Shown: positions 9,215 through 18,241, counted from the first letter of the stretch. The stretch is DNA of 64,000 nucleotides from Amycolatopsis nigrescens CSC17Ta-90 (GCF_000384315.1 NZ_ARVW01000001.1:2241746-2305745), one strand, 5' to 3'. Made by a program: numbers and translations. Notes: generated by a model from the letters alone, not told the origin.

Positions 9215-9242
9215 GTGGGCCGGTCGGTGCCGACCGGCCCAC
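9215..9242. terminator. Hairpin terminator after the lipase
   Basis: Perfect 13-bp inverted repeat GTGGGCCGGTCGG / CCGACCGGCCCAC with a two-base loop, followed by TTTC. It lies 14 bases after the lipase stop. Confidence 0.75.
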
Positions 9243-9282
9243 TTTCGGTCGCCCGTGCGCGGGCGTTGGGTAAGAATGTGGC

Positions 9283-11001
9283 ATGCCGCAACTGCGCATC
9301 GCGATGGCCCAGATCAACTCGACGGTCGGCGATCTGGACGGCAACGCCGCCCTGACCGTCGAATGGACGCGCAAGGCCGCGGAAGCCGGCGCGCATGTGG
9401 TCGTGTTCCCGGAAATGTCCGTCACCGGCTACCCGGTCGAGGATCTGGCACAGCGCCGCACCTTCGCGCTCGCCGCCAGACAGGCCGTGGACGACCTGGC
9501 CAGGCGGCTCGACGACGCGGGCTGCGGCGAAGTGCTGACCTATGTCGGTTATCTCGACCGCGACGAGGCCGGGCCGCGCAACGCGGCCGCGGCGCTGTAC
9601 CGCGGCGAAGTGGTCGCCCGTCAGTACAAGCACCATCTGCCCAACTACGGCGTCTTCGACGAGCGCCGGAACTTCAAGGCGGGCTGGACGCTGGACGTGG
9701 TCCGGCTGCACGGCCTGGACATCGGCATGGTCATCTGCGAGGACATCTGGCAGGACGGCGGGCCGGTCTCCGCACTGGGCGAGGCCGGGGTCGACCTGGT
9801 GGTGGCGCCGAACGCGTCCCCCTTCGAGCGCGCCAAGGACGACATCCGGCTGCCGCTGATCGCCCGCCGGGCCGCCGAAGCCGGCGCGCCGCTGGTGTAC
9901 ACGAACCTGGTCGGCGGGCAGGACGACCTGGTATTCGACGGGGACTCGATGGTGGCCGGCGCGAACGGCGAGTTGCTCGCCCGCGCCCCGCAGTTCGTCG
10001 AGCACCTGCTGGTGCTGGATCTGGACCTGCCCGAGCGCGAGCACCGACCCGAAGGCGAGTACGTCGGCCTGGAAGTCCGCCGCCGGGTGCTCGGCGCGGA
10101 ACCGCTGCCCCGCTACCAGCCGCGAGCCGCACCGCCGGTCCGCGAGCCGCTGTCCGACGAGGCGGAGGTCTGGTCGGCGCTGGTGGTCGGCCTGCGCGAC
10201 TACGTGCACAAGAACGGCTTCCGCTCGGTGACCTTCGGCTTCTCCGGCGGCATCGACTCGGCGCTGGTGGCCGCGCTGGCCGTGGACGCGCTCGGCCCGG
10301 ACTCCGTGTACGGCGTGTCCATGCCCTCGAAGTACTCGTCACCGCACTCCCGCGCGGACGCCGCGGAGCTGGCCCAACGGCTGGGCTGTCACTACCGGGT
10401 GGAACCGGTGGAGGACATGATCAAGGTCTACGTGGACCAGCTGAAGCTGACCGGGCTGGCCGAGGAGAACATCCAAGCCAGGACCAGGGGCATGCTGCTG
10501 ATGGCGCTGTCCAACGCGGAGGGTCATCTGGTGCTGGCCACCGGGAACAAGACCGAGCTGGCGGTGGGCTACTCGACCATCTACGGCGACGCGGTCGGCG
10601 GGTTCGCGCCGATCAAGGACGTGTTCAAGACGCATGTCTGGGAGCTGGCCCGCTGGCGCAACGCCGAGGCGGAGAAGCGCGGCGAAACCCCGCCGATCCC
10701 GGAGAACTCGATCAGCAAGCCGCCTTCCGCCGAGCTGCGGCCGGACCAGCTGGACACCGACTCGCTGCCGGACTACGCGCTGCTCGACGACGTGCTGGAC
10801 GACTACGTGGAAGGCGACCGGGGCTACGCGGACCTGGCCGCGGCCGGGTTCGCGCCGGACGTGATCGACCAGGTGGTGCGGATGACCGACAAGGCCGAGT
10901 ACAAGCGTCGCCAGTACCCGCCCGGCACCAAGATCACCTTCAAGGCCTTCGGCCGGGACCGCCGTCTCCCCATGACCAACGCCTGGCGCGAAGGCCGCTG
11001 A
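9283..11001 (+). CDS. nadE: Glutamine-dependent NAD+ synthetase
   Basis: 572 residues. The N-terminal nitrilase-type glutaminase has the full catalytic triad: Glu44 in FPEMSVTGY, Lys116 in RQYKHHLPNYGVF and Cys152 in VICEDIWQDGG. The C-terminal synthetase domain carries the ATP pyrophosphatase loop FSGGIDSALVAAL near residue 320 and the later TGNKTELAVGYSTIYGD. It amidates deamido-NAD to NAD using glutamine, the last step of NAD synthesis. The length matches the shorter glutamine-dependent class rather than the ~680-residue M. tuberculosis type. It appears to be a single-gene unit with a family A palindrome downstream. Confidence 0.95.
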   Translation: MPQLRIAMAQINSTVGDLDGNAALTVEWTRKAAEAGAHVVVFPEMSVTGYPVEDLAQRRTFALAARQAVDDLARRLDDAGCGEVLTYVGYLDRDEAGPRNAAAALYRGEVVARQYKHHLPNYGVFDERRNFKAGWTLDVVRLHGLDIGMVICEDIWQDGGPVSALGEAGVDLVVAPNASPFERAKDDIRLPLIARRAAEAGAPLVYTNLVGGQDDLVFDGDSMVAGANGELLARAPQFVEHLLVLDLDLPEREHRPEGEYVGLEVRRRVLGAEPLPRYQPRAAPPVREPLSDEAEVWSALVVGLRDYVHKNGFRSVTFGFSGGIDSALVAALAVDALGPDSVYGVSMPSKYSSPHSRADAAELAQRLGCHYRVEPVEDMIKVYVDQLKLTGLAEENIQARTRGMLLMALSNAEGHLVLATGNKTELAVGYSTIYGDAVGGFAPIKDVFKTHVWELARWRNAEAEKRGETPPIPENSISKPPSAELRPDQLDTDSLPDYALLDDVLDDYVEGDRGYADLAAAGFAPDVIDQVVRMTDKAEYKRRQYPPGTKITFKAFGRDRRLPMTNAWREGR

Positions 11002-11019
11002 TCCCTCCCACACCGGATG

Positions 11020-11070
11020 CCGTGAAGGCCACCTTGCCTACTTTGAAGGTAGGCAAGGTGGCCTTCACGG
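11020..11070. repeat. Palindrome family A, copy 2
   Basis: Perfect 22-bp arms (11020-11041 and 11049-11070, core GAAGGCCACCTTGCCTAC) and a seven-base loop TTTGAAG. It lies between convergent nadE and the subtilase gene and probably works as a bidirectional terminator. Confidence 0.92.
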
Positions 11071-11080
11071 ACAATCGCGG

Positions 11081-12538
11081 TCAGGAGACGGCGGTGGCGG
11101 CGTGGACTAGGCCGCGGCCGTAGAAGTTGGTGAGCGGGGCCCGGGTGGCGCAGACGGCGTCCGGTTTGCCGTCGCCGTTCGGGTCGTAGAGCGGCGGGCA
11201 CGGCAGCGGTGCGGTGGTGGCCAGCAGCTCGCGGGCGATGCGGTCGTCGTCCCAGCGCGGATGCTGGGACGCGATCAGCGCGGCGACCCCGCTGGCGTGC
11301 GGCGCGGCCATCGAGGTTCCGCTGATCGCGCGATATTGCCCGCCCGGCCAGGTGGACCAGGTCCGCACGCCGGGTGCGGCCACCGTGACCCGCTTGAACG
11401 AGTAGTTGGAGAAGCTCGCCTTCAACAGCTTCTCGTCCAGGGCGCCGGCCCCGACCACCCCGGGCAGCTCGTGCGGCAGCCGGATGCAGTCGTTGTCGAT
11501 GTCCCGCCGCACCGGGGTGCTGTCAGCCGGGCTCTCGGTGTCCACCTTCCGGTCGTCCAGGTCGATCCCGGCGTTCCCGGCCGAAGCGACCACGAGCACG
11601 TCCCGCCGCTGCGCGTAGGCCACCGCGCGGCCGACCACGAGCCGGATCGCGGACTGGTCAATCTGGTCGTCGCAGCTGTAGCGCCACGGGATCGAGCGGT
11701 AGCTGTTGTTGGTGACCGCGAAGCCGTGTTCGGCGGCCCAGACGAACCCGCAGACCATGCTCTCCGGAGTTTCGGTGTCGTCCAGCTCGGCCATTTTCAC
11801 CGACGCCAGCCGGACCCCGGGCGCGATGCCGAGCACCCCGGCCCCGTCGCGGGCCGCGGCGATGGTGCCGGCAAGGTGCGTGCCGTGGCCGTCCAAGGTG
11901 GGCCGCCAGGCGCCGGCGCCGCGATCGGCCCAGCCGGACAGGCAGGACACCGACTTGCCGGCGTCGAACGCCCCGGCCAGGTCGGGGTGGGTGTCGTCCA
12001 CGCCGGTGTCGAGCACCCCGACGGTCACTCGGCGGCTGCCGGTGGTGACCTCGTGCGCCTCGTTGACACCGAGCGCGGGCACGTCCCAGGCGGTGCCCTC
12101 CGGCGGCACCTGGTCGCTGTTCGGCGAGCCGGGCCCGGTGTAGCGCACATCCTTGCGGGGCGCGAAGAACTCGACCGGAATCTTGGCCGTCCTGGTCGCG
12201 CCGACCGCGTCGATCCCGGGCAGCCGGCGCAGCTTCTCGGCGAACCCGTCCGCGGCCGAGTAGGCCACCACGACGCCGACCTGGGGATACGAGGAGATCA
12301 CCGAGCCACCGACCGCGCGCACCGCGTGCTCGGCCAGCCAGGTCTGCACCCGGTTCGCGCCGGTCGCCACCACATACGGCATGACCAGCGTGCCGGGCGG
12401 CTCGGCCAGTACCGGTTCGGCGGTGAGCGCCACCGCCGCTTCCTCCGGAGGCACCGAAGCCGCCGCCGGAACCGCCATGCCCGCACCGAGCACCGTCGCC
12501 AGCACGGTCACCCCGAATGCCCGTCTCAGAACCGCCAT
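11081..12538 (-). CDS. Secreted S8 (subtilisin-like) serine peptidase
   Basis: 485 residues. A signal peptide ends at about VPAAAS. A pro-region with an I9-like inhibitor pattern follows (RVQTWLAEHAVRAVGGSV...VVVAYSAADGFAEKLRRLPGI), and then the S8 catalytic domain. The triad is intact: Asp177 in VTVGVLDTGVDD, His218 in DGHGTHLAGT and Ser in ISGTSMAAPHASG, with the oxyanion Asn in VVASAGNAG. It should be exported and activated by loss of the pro-region. The ATG at 12538 is chosen because GGGAGGACGGGA precedes it; in-frame codons further upstream lack such a site. The protein ends with the domain and has no membrane anchor. Confidence 0.92.
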   Translation of the reverse strand: MAVLRRAFGVTVLATVLGAGMAVPAAASVPPEEAAVALTAEPVLAEPPGTLVMPYVVATGANRVQTWLAEHAVRAVGGSVISSYPQVGVVVAYSAADGFAEKLRRLPGIDAVGATRTAKIPVEFFAPRKDVRYTGPGSPNSDQVPPEGTAWDVPALGVNEAHEVTTGSRRVTVGVLDTGVDDTHPDLAGAFDAGKSVSCLSGWADRGAGAWRPTLDGHGTHLAGTIAAARDGAGVLGIAPGVRLASVKMAELDDTETPESMVCGFVWAAEHGFAVTNNSYRSIPWRYSCDDQIDQSAIRLVVGRAVAYAQRRDVLVVASAGNAGIDLDDRKVDTESPADSTPVRRDIDNDCIRLPHELPGVVGAGALDEKLLKASFSNYSFKRVTVAAPGVRTWSTWPGGQYRAISGTSMAAPHASGVAALIASQHPRWDDDRIARELLATTAPLPCPPLYDPNGDGKPDAVCATRAPLTNFYGRGLVHAATAVS

Positions 12539-12644
12539 TCCCGTCCTCCCAGTCCCCGGTTTCTCCCGGATGCAGGAGAACCTAGCCGCTGCCCGGCCTC
12601 CCGGGCAGCGCACTTTCGTCGGTGCCCTGGCTTAGGCTCGGTCC

Positions 12645-13181
12645 ATGACGGCATCGGGCTACACCTTGTTCGAGACCGCGATCGGCCACTGCGGGGTGGC
12701 CTGGGGCGAGCACGGCCTGGTGCACGTCCAGTTGCCGGAGGGCAGCCCGCAGCGGACCAGGGCGCGGCTGTTGCGGTACTTCCGCGGCACCCCGGAGGCC
12801 GCGCCCACGCCGGAGGTGCGGCGCGCGATCGACGACATGGTGCGGCTGCTGGCAGGCGACCGCACCGACCTCTCCGGCATCGAGGTGGATCTGCGCGAGG
12901 TACCGGAGTTCCACCGGCGGGTGTACGAGGTCGCCCGCACCATTCCGCCGGGTGCCACGCTCACCTACGGCGACATCGCGGCCAGGCTCGGCGCGCCGGG
13001 TTCGGCCCGCGCGGTGGGCCAGGCGCTCGGCCGCAACCCGGTGCCGATCGTGGTGCCCTGCCACCGGGTGCTCGCGGCCGGCGGCAAGATGGGCGGGTTC
13101 TCCGCGAACGGCGGCACCGACACCAAACACCGGATGCTGGTGATCGAAGGCGCGCAGGACGACGCGCCCACCCTGTTCTGA
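12645..13181 (+). CDS. ogt: Methylated-DNA-[protein]-cysteine S-methyltransferase
   Basis: 178 residues. The alkyl-acceptor motif VPCHRV is present with Cys139. The helix-turn-helix wing YGDIAARLGAPGSARAVGQALGRNP that binds the minor groove lies just before it. The enzyme removes alkyl groups from O6 of guanine onto its own cysteine, directly reversing mutagenic damage. The N-terminal domain (residues 1-80) is the usual short RNase-H-like fold and has no Ada-type activator domain. It is divergent from the subtilase and followed by several hairpins. Confidence 0.93.
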   Translation: MTASGYTLFETAIGHCGVAWGEHGLVHVQLPEGSPQRTRARLLRYFRGTPEAAPTPEVRRAIDDMVRLLAGDRTDLSGIEVDLREVPEFHRRVYEVARTIPPGATLTYGDIAARLGAPGSARAVGQALGRNPVPIVVPCHRVLAAGGKMGGFSANGGTDTKHRMLVIEGAQDDAPTLF

Positions 13182-13182
13182 G

Positions 13183-13217
13183 ATGGGGCATGCGAGGCTT
13201 TTTGCGCATGCCCCCAT
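13183..13217. terminator. Hairpin after ogt
   Basis: Arms ATGGGGCATGCG (13183-13194) and CGCATGCCCCCAT (13205-13217, one bulged C). The loop contains a T-run (AGGCTTTTTG). It starts one base after the ogt stop. Confidence 0.65.
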
Positions 13218-13240
13218 CGATCGGGTGCGGGTGTCCCGCA
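13218..13240. repeat. Palindrome family E, copy 1
   Basis: A 23-base element with a small hairpin TGCGGG-TGT-CCCGCA. A copy differing at one position lies at 48046-48068, before gntP. Confidence 0.55.
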
Positions 13241-13286
13241 AGATTCTGAGCGGAGAACTACCGGCTTCCCGCCCCAAGCCGTACGA

Positions 13287-13335
13287 GCCCAATGTGACGT
13301 TTGGTGTCTTCTATTGGCCAAACGTCACATTGGGC
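13287..13335. repeat. Palindrome family C, copy 1
   Basis: Perfect 18-bp arms GCCCAATGTGACGTTTGG (13287-13304) and its complement (13318-13335), 13-base loop. It lies between convergent ogt and lysX. A shorter copy occurs at 17986. Confidence 0.88.
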
Positions 13336-13350
13336 CGATTCCAGGAGAGA

Positions 13351-16300
13351 TCACGATCGGGGCCGGGCGAACGGGAAGAGCACGGTCTGCCGGATGGACG
13401 CGCCGGTGAGCATCATCAGCAGCCGGTCGATGCCGAGGCCGAGCCCGCCGGTGGGCGGCATGCCGTGTTCCAGCGCCACCAGGAAGTCCTCGTCCAGTTC
13501 CATCGCCTCGACGTCCCCGCTGGCGGCGAGCAGCGACTGCGCCTCCAGCCGCCGGCGCTGCTCGATCGGGTCGGTCAGCTCGGAGTACGCGGTGCCGATC
13601 TCGGCGCCGAACGCGATCAGGTCCCAGCGCTCGGCGAGCCTGCCGTCGTCGCGGTGCTGCCGGGTCAGCGGGGACACCTCGGTCGGGTAGTCGGTGTAGA
13701 AGGTCGGCAGCACGGTGTTCGGCTCCACCAGGTGCTCGTGCGCCTTGAGCACCAGGTCGCCAGCCCCGACCTGGTCGCCGACCGGCACCCCGGCTGCGGC
13801 GCACAGCGCGCGCAGCCGTTCCGGCGAGGTGCCGGGGTCGATTTCCTCGCCCAGCGCCCGCGAAACCGCGTCGTGCACCCGGATCACCGGCCAGTCACCG
13901 GAGATGTCGTGCTCGACGGTCCGGCCGTCCCGGTCCGGCCGCCGCACGATCTGCGCGCCGTACGCGGCTTCCGCCGCCTGCTGCACGAGTTCGCGGGTGA
14001 GCCGGCGCATGGTGCCGTAGTCGGCGTAGGCCTGGTACGCCTCCAGCATGGTGAACTCGGGATTGTGCGTGGCGTCCACGCCCTCGTTGCGGAAGTTGCG
14101 GTTCAGCTCGAAAACCCGTTCCACCCCGGCCACGCACAGCCGCTTGAGGTACAGCTCCGGCGCGATGCGCAGGTACATCCGCATGTCGTAGGCGTTGATG
14201 TGGGTGACGAACGGCCTGGCGTTCGCGCCGCCGTGCACGGTCTGCAGCATCGGCGTCTCGACTTCGAGGAACTCCTTCGAATGCAGCCGTTCCCGCACCG
14301 CGCGCACCACCACCGAGCGCAACCGCAGGAACCGCGCCGAATCCGGGTTCACCACCAGGTCCAGATAGCGCTGACGCACCTTCGTCTCCGGGTCGGTCAG
14401 GCCCTTTCGCTTGTCCGGCAAGGGATGCAGGCATTTCGCGGTGACCGTCCACTCGTCGACCAGCACCGAAAGCTCGCCTCGCTCGGAGCTGACCACTTCG
14501 CCGGAGACGCCGAGCTGGTCGCCGAGGTCCACCCCGTCACGCCAGCCGCCGAGCGGCAGCCGGTCGGCGTTCAGCATCAGCTGCAGCTCGCCGCTGAAAT
14601 CCCGGAGCCGCGCGAAACAGAGCCCGCCGAGGTCCCGGATCGCCACCACCCGGCCGGTCACCCTGACCCGGTGCCCGGTGTGCGCGCCCGGCGCCAGCCC
14701 GCCGAACCTCGCCACCACCGCACCGAGCCGCGTGTCACGCTCGAAGCCCACCGGGTACGGGTCGATTCCGCTCTCCCGCAACCGATCCAGCTTGGCGATC
14801 CGCACCCGGACCTGCTCCGGCCGCCGAGCCGGTCGGGGCGTCTTCTTCGCCACGGACTCGTCGATCCGGCGGACCTCGGCCACGAACTCGTCGCTCACGC
14901 CGTCGCCGCGCAAGCCGCGGACGGGGCCGCCGGCACCCGGCACGAAACCCTCCAGCGCACCGGCGACCAGGCCCACCCTCGGCAGCTTCCGCGTGCTGCC
15001 GTAACAGACGAACCGGGGTTCCCAGCCCGGCCCGTACTTCGCGTTGGACCGGTACAGCGACTCCAGTTGGAAGAACCGGGACGCGACGCTCAGCACGGTT
15101 CGCCACGCGCGCAGCACCGGGCCGGCGCCGATCCGGTCCCCCGCCGCGAAAACCGCGCGGAACATGGCGAAGTTCAGCGAGATCCGCTGCACGCCGTACC
15201 GGGCCGCGCCGGCCACCAGCTCGGCGAGCAGATACTCGTTCAGCCCGTTCCCGGCGTCGCGGTCACGGCGCATCAGGTCCAGCGAAAGCCCGCGCCTTCC
15301 CCACGGCACAAAGGAAAGCAGCCCGCGCAGCCGTCCGCTCGCGTCATACGCCTCGACCATCACGCAGCGCCCGTCGGACGGGTCGCCGAGCCGCGACAGC
15401 GCCATCGAGAACCCGCGTTCGGTGCCCGCGCCGCGCCACTGCTGGGCCAGCGCGAGCAGCTGAGCCATCTCCTGCCGCGGAATCTCCGAGTGCCGTCGCA
15501 CCCTGCTGGTGTAACCGGCTCGCTCGACCCGGCTCACCGCCTGCCGGATCGAGCGCCGCTCCGGCCCGGCGAGGCTGAACTCGCGGACGTCGAGCACCGC
15601 CTCGTCTCCGATTTCCAGCGCCTTCAGCCCCGCCGCGGTGTAGACGCGCGCGCCGCGTTCGCTGGCGCCGAGCACTCCGGGCGTCCAGCCGAACCGGCGC
15701 GCCTCGGCCAGCCACTCCCGCACCGCCTGCGGCCACGCCTCCGGATCGCCGATCGGGTCCGCGCTGGCCACGCTGACCCCGGCCAGCACCCGGTAGGTCA
15801 CCGCGGCCCGGCCGGACAGCGCGAACACCACGCTCTTGTCCCGCCTGGTGGCGAAATAGCCCAGTGAGTCCGGCTCGCCGTATTCGGCCAGCAGCCGGCG
15901 CAGCCGCAGTTCCTCGTCGTTGCTGCGCAACCGTCTACTTCGGACTCCGCGGAAGAACACGTACAGCGCGGCCGCCACCGCGACCGTGCCGCCGAGGTCG
16001 AGCAGCAGGTCCAGCCAGCCAGGTCCCTCGCCGACGCCGAGCCGGCGCAGCCGCAGCAGCTCACCGGTGGCGTGGTTGGCCGCCCAGGCGAACCGTTCCC
16101 CGACGTCGGTCAGCGAACCGGGGAAGACCTCGGTCAACGCCCAGCCGAAGACCACCACCGCGGCCATGCCGGCGACCAGTACGGTCAGCCCGCGGCGCCC
16201 GGCGCCGGGCGCGAGCTGAGCCGGGAACGCAGGGCGCAGCGCGAGCAGGAAGAAGGTGAGCGCGACCGCGAGCACGTCGATCGCGGTCAGCCACCACATC

Positions 16301-16683
16301 TTGCTCGAGATTTCGGCCAGTTCGTGCCGTTCCAGTGCCAGCAGGCCCGGCCACCAGAGCAGTGCGGCCTGGGTGAACAGCAGCTGCGCCAGGCCGCCGA
16401 GCTGGAACAGCACCAGGGTGTAGAGCGCGGCCCGCTTGCGCCTTCGCAGCGCTGCGCCGAGCACGGCCAGCGTCAGCGCGATCACCAGGTTCGAGTCGAC
16501 CGGGATGCTGACCGGCCAGAAGATCTGCATCACCGCGCGGCGGAACCCGGGATGGCCGTCGCCGAACAGGAGCAGCATCAGCGAGCTCACCGCGCCGAGC
16601 TGCACCACGGTCGCCGTCACCCCGCCGGCCGTGCGCTTCCACACCGGCACGCCGGAGGTCCACTCGGTCGTCGGTCTGCTCAT
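13351..16683 (-). CDS. lysX: Bifunctional lysylphosphatidylglycerol synthase / lysyl-tRNA synthetase LysX
   Basis: 1110 residues. The N-terminus has about six to seven membrane helices (residues 20-250). An MprF-type DUF2156 acyltransferase domain follows (about 260-580). A fused class II lysyl-tRNA synthetase follows from about 600, with an OB fold (VRVTGRVVAIRDLGGLCFARLRD), motif 2 (FELNRNFRNEGVDATHNPEFTM) and motif 3 (GLGLGIDRLLMMLTG). It charges tRNA with lysine and transfers the lysine to membrane phosphatidylglycerol. This lowers surface charge and protects against cationic peptides in mycobacteria. GGGAGGG lies about 12 bases before the ATG at 16683. The start of transcription is probably in the 397-bp gap shared with panB. 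Confidence 0.95.
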   Translation of the reverse strand: MSRPTTEWTSGVPVWKRTAGGVTATVVQLGAVSSLMLLLFGDGHPGFRRAVMQIFWPVSIPVDSNLVIALTLAVLGAALRRRKRAALYTLVLFQLGGLAQLLFTQAALLWWPGLLALERHELAEISSKMWWLTAIDVLAVALTFFLLALRPAFPAQLAPGAGRRGLTVLVAGMAAVVVFGWALTEVFPGSLTDVGERFAWAANHATGELLRLRRLGVGEGPGWLDLLLDLGGTVAVAAALYVFFRGVRSRRLRSNDEELRLRRLLAEYGEPDSLGYFATRRDKSVVFALSGRAAVTYRVLAGVSVASADPIGDPEAWPQAVREWLAEARRFGWTPGVLGASERGARVYTAAGLKALEIGDEAVLDVREFSLAGPERRSIRQAVSRVERAGYTSRVRRHSEIPRQEMAQLLALAQQWRGAGTERGFSMALSRLGDPSDGRCVMVEAYDASGRLRGLLSFVPWGRRGLSLDLMRRDRDAGNGLNEYLLAELVAGAARYGVQRISLNFAMFRAVFAAGDRIGAGPVLRAWRTVLSVASRFFQLESLYRSNAKYGPGWEPRFVCYGSTRKLPRVGLVAGALEGFVPGAGGPVRGLRGDGVSDEFVAEVRRIDESVAKKTPRPARRPEQVRVRIAKLDRLRESGIDPYPVGFERDTRLGAVVARFGGLAPGAHTGHRVRVTGRVVAIRDLGGLCFARLRDFSGELQLMLNADRLPLGGWRDGVDLGDQLGVSGEVVSSERGELSVLVDEWTVTAKCLHPLPDKRKGLTDPETKVRQRYLDLVVNPDSARFLRLRSVVVRAVRERLHSKEFLEVETPMLQTVHGGANARPFVTHINAYDMRMYLRIAPELYLKRLCVAGVERVFELNRNFRNEGVDATHNPEFTMLEAYQAYADYGTMRRLTRELVQQAAEAAYGAQIVRRPDRDGRTVEHDISGDWPVIRVHDAVSRALGEEIDPGTSPERLRALCAAAGVPVGDQVGAGDLVLKAHEHLVEPNTVLPTFYTDYPTEVSPLTRQHRDDGRLAERWDLIAFGAEIGTAYSELTDPIEQRRRLEAQSLLAASGDVEAMELDEDFLVALEHGMPPTGGLGLGIDRLLMMLTGASIRQTVLFPFARPRS

Positions 16684-17080
16684 CGCCGGTACCAGCCCTC
16701 CCGTTCGCCACCAGAACTCCCCGGCGAGTCAAGCCGCCCGCCGGGTCACCGCGCATCATCCGCGAGGCTGACCCGCGTCCGTGCCATGCTTCTCCTGGAC
16801 ACAGAACGCCCGCATACCAGGGTGTTCCCGCACGAAGTGTCCATTTTGGCTGGTTGATTACGCAGCGCACACCAGATCCGGTTCGTCCGCACGCCGGACC
16901 ACACGAAAGTGGCCGGATGCCCGTTTCGCGGCTGCGGTGCGCGAGCGGCCGGTGCCGCACGGTGGTGTGAAGCTGGTCGCAGGACCTTGGGACGGCGTGT
17001 AGCGGGGTGCGACGCTTGAGCTCCCTGTTCCACGACCCGGGGACCTCACCGAGGCCCCGAGGGAAGGACGGTCGACAAAG
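16684..17080. other. Intergenic region between divergent lysX and panB
   Basis: 397 bases. It must hold the promoters of both genes, but I see no convincing -35/-10 pair, operator or structured RNA. Short open frames inside lack ribosome sites and coding character. A lower-GC patch at about 16840-16870 (TTTTGGCTGGTTGATTACG) is the likeliest promoter area. AAGGAC at about 17065 is the probable ribosome site of panB. Confidence 0.5.
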
Positions 17081-17977
17081 ATGTCTACCCAGCCCCAGTC
17101 CGGCGAGGTGACCGCGCCCTACGGCAGCGGCCCCGGTTCCGGTTCGACTTCCGGTTCGACTTCCGGTTCAACACAGCCCGGCAAGAAGGTGCGGATCCAC
17201 CATCTGCGGGAGCTCAAGGAACGCGGGGAGCCGTGGCCGATGCTCACCGCCTACGACATGTACACCGCGGAACTGTTCGACGAGGCCGGTATTCCGGTGC
17301 TGCTGGTCGGCGACTCGGCCGCGAACAACGTGTTCGGCTACGACACTTCGCTGCCGGTGACGGTGGACGAGCTGCTGCCGCTGGTCCGCGGCGTCACTCG
17401 TTCGGTGAAACGAGCGCTGGTCGTTGCCGACCTGCCGTTCGGCTCGTACCAGCTCTCCCCGGAACAGGCGCTGGCCACGTCGGTCCGGTTCATGAAGGAG
17501 GGCCGTGCGCACGCCGTCAAGCTCGAGGGCGGGCGCCGGTTCGCGCCGCACGTGGAGGCGCTGACCTCGGCCGGGGTGCCGGTGATGGGGCATATCGGTT
17601 TCACCCCGCAGAGCGAGCACAACCTGGGCGGCTACCGGGTGCAGGGCCGCGGCGAGGCGGCGGACGTGCTGCTCGCCGACGCGGTCGCCCTGCAGGAGGC
17701 CGGCGCGTTCGCGGTGGTGATGGAGATGGTGCCGGCCGAGGCGGCCAAGCGGGTCACCCACGAGCTGAGCATTCCGACCGTTGGCATCGGCGCCGGCCCG
17801 GACTGCGACGCGCAGGTGCTGGTGTGGCAGGACATGGCCGGACTGCGCCGCGGCAAGGCGCCCCGGTTCGTCAAGCGCTACGCGGACCTCGCCGGCGTGC
17901 TGTCCGGTGCGGCGACCGCGTTCGCCGAGGACGTCCGCCGGGGCGAGTTCCCCGCCGCGGAGCACGCCTTCCACTGA
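17081..17977 (+). CDS. panB: 3-methyl-2-oxobutanoate hydroxymethyltransferase
   Basis: 298 residues. It makes ketopantoate from 2-oxoisovalerate and methylene-tetrahydrofolate, the first committed step of pantothenate and CoA synthesis. Family hallmarks are clear: [32 protein letters not shown] (metal-binding Asp), VKLEGG, and GHIGFTPQS. Residues 1-35 are an extra low-complexity tail rich in Gly, Ser and Thr, encoded in part by a 12-bp tandem repeat, and unlikely to be catalytic. No panC or panD lies nearby. A family C hairpin follows the stop. Confidence 0.96.
   Translation: MSTQPQSGEVTAPYGSGPGSGSTSGSTSGSTQPGKKVRIHHLRELKERGEPWPMLTAYDMYTAELFDEAGIPVLLVGDSAANNVFGYDTSLPVTVDELLPLVRGVTRSVKRALVVADLPFGSYQLSPEQALATSVRFMKEGRAHAVKLEGGRRFAPHVEALTSAGVPVMGHIGFTPQSEHNLGGYRVQGRGEAADVLLADAVALQEAGAFAVVMEMVPAEAAKRVTHELSIPTVGIGAGPDCDAQVLVWQDMAGLRRGKAPRFVKRYADLAGVLSGAATAFAEDVRRGEFPAAEHAFH
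17141..17172 (+). repeat. 12-bp tandem repeat in the 5' end of panB
   Basis: Units of GGTTCGACTTCC at 17141 and 17153 and a partial third copy at 17165. They encode Gly-Ser-Thr-Ser repeats in the N-terminal tail of PanB. Slippage could change the tail length. Confidence 0.9.
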
Positions 17978-17985
17978 GCAACCGG

Positions 17986-18012
17986 ACGAGCCCAATGTGA
18001 CGTTGGGCTCGT
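17986..18012. terminator. Palindrome family C, copy 2 (terminator after panB)
   Basis: Arms ACGAGCCCAA (17986-17995) and TTGGGCTCGT (18003-18012), loop TGTGACG, then CCCTTTT. The arm/loop sequence matches the core of the copy at 13287. Confidence 0.75.
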
Positions 18013-18031
18013 CCCTTTTCGGCGCAAATTG

Positions 18032-18045
18032 TTCATGTACATGAA
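18032..18045. promoter_or_regulatory. 14-bp perfect palindrome, candidate operator
   Basis: TTCATGTACATGAA, 14 bases before a -35-like hexamer, in a locally AT-rich stretch. The position suits a regulator acting on the promoter at 18060. Confidence 0.45.
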
Positions 18046-18059
18046 TAGAAATCAGGCTC

Positions 18060-18088
18060 TTGACGGCCTTCGTAAAGTACCTTAACGT
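18060..18088 (+). promoter_or_regulatory. Candidate housekeeping promoter for pip
   Basis: TTGACG (18060-18065), a 17-base spacer and TAACGT (18083-18088). Transcription would begin near 18095 and leave a leader of about 145 bases before the pip start. Confidence 0.55.
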
Positions 18089-18130
18089 TTACGCACCGCG
18101 ACGGTTCAGGTCCTCGGCGAGGAGGTCTCG

Positions 18131-18151
18131 ATGCGCGCAAGCGGCGGCTGA
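18131..18151 (+). CDS. Possible six-residue leader peptide MRASGG
   Basis: ATG at 18131 preceded by GAGGAGG at five-base spacing, one of the best ribosome sites in the window, then five codons and TGA. It lies between a good promoter and a set of mutually exclusive GC-rich hairpins, the arrangement of an attenuation leader. No run of a single codon is present, so the stalling signal is unclear. This is a hypothesis. Confidence 0.35.
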   Translation: MRASGG

Positions 18152-18202
18152 CCGCCCCCCGGACGGGGGCCCGCTCACCCTTGGCGGCGGGGGCGGGCCC
18201 CC
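18152..18202 (+). promoter_or_regulatory. Candidate attenuator with alternative hairpins
   Basis: Three pairings compete. First, CCCCCGGACGGGGG (about 18156-18169). Second, GGGGGCCCGC (18165-18174) with GCGGGCCCCC (18193-18202). Third, CCGCCCCC with GGGGGCGG (18189-18196). The region starts at the stop codon of the putative leader peptide. The pip start follows 40 bases later. Confidence 0.4.
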
Positions 18203-18241
18203 ACCTTTCCCGAGCCGCCGGCACCCGGCACAGTAGGCCGG

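Noticed and set aside
16746..17033. Open frames of 73 and 95 codons between lysX and panB
   Set aside because: No ribosome site, codon usage unlike neighbours, no recognisable domain.
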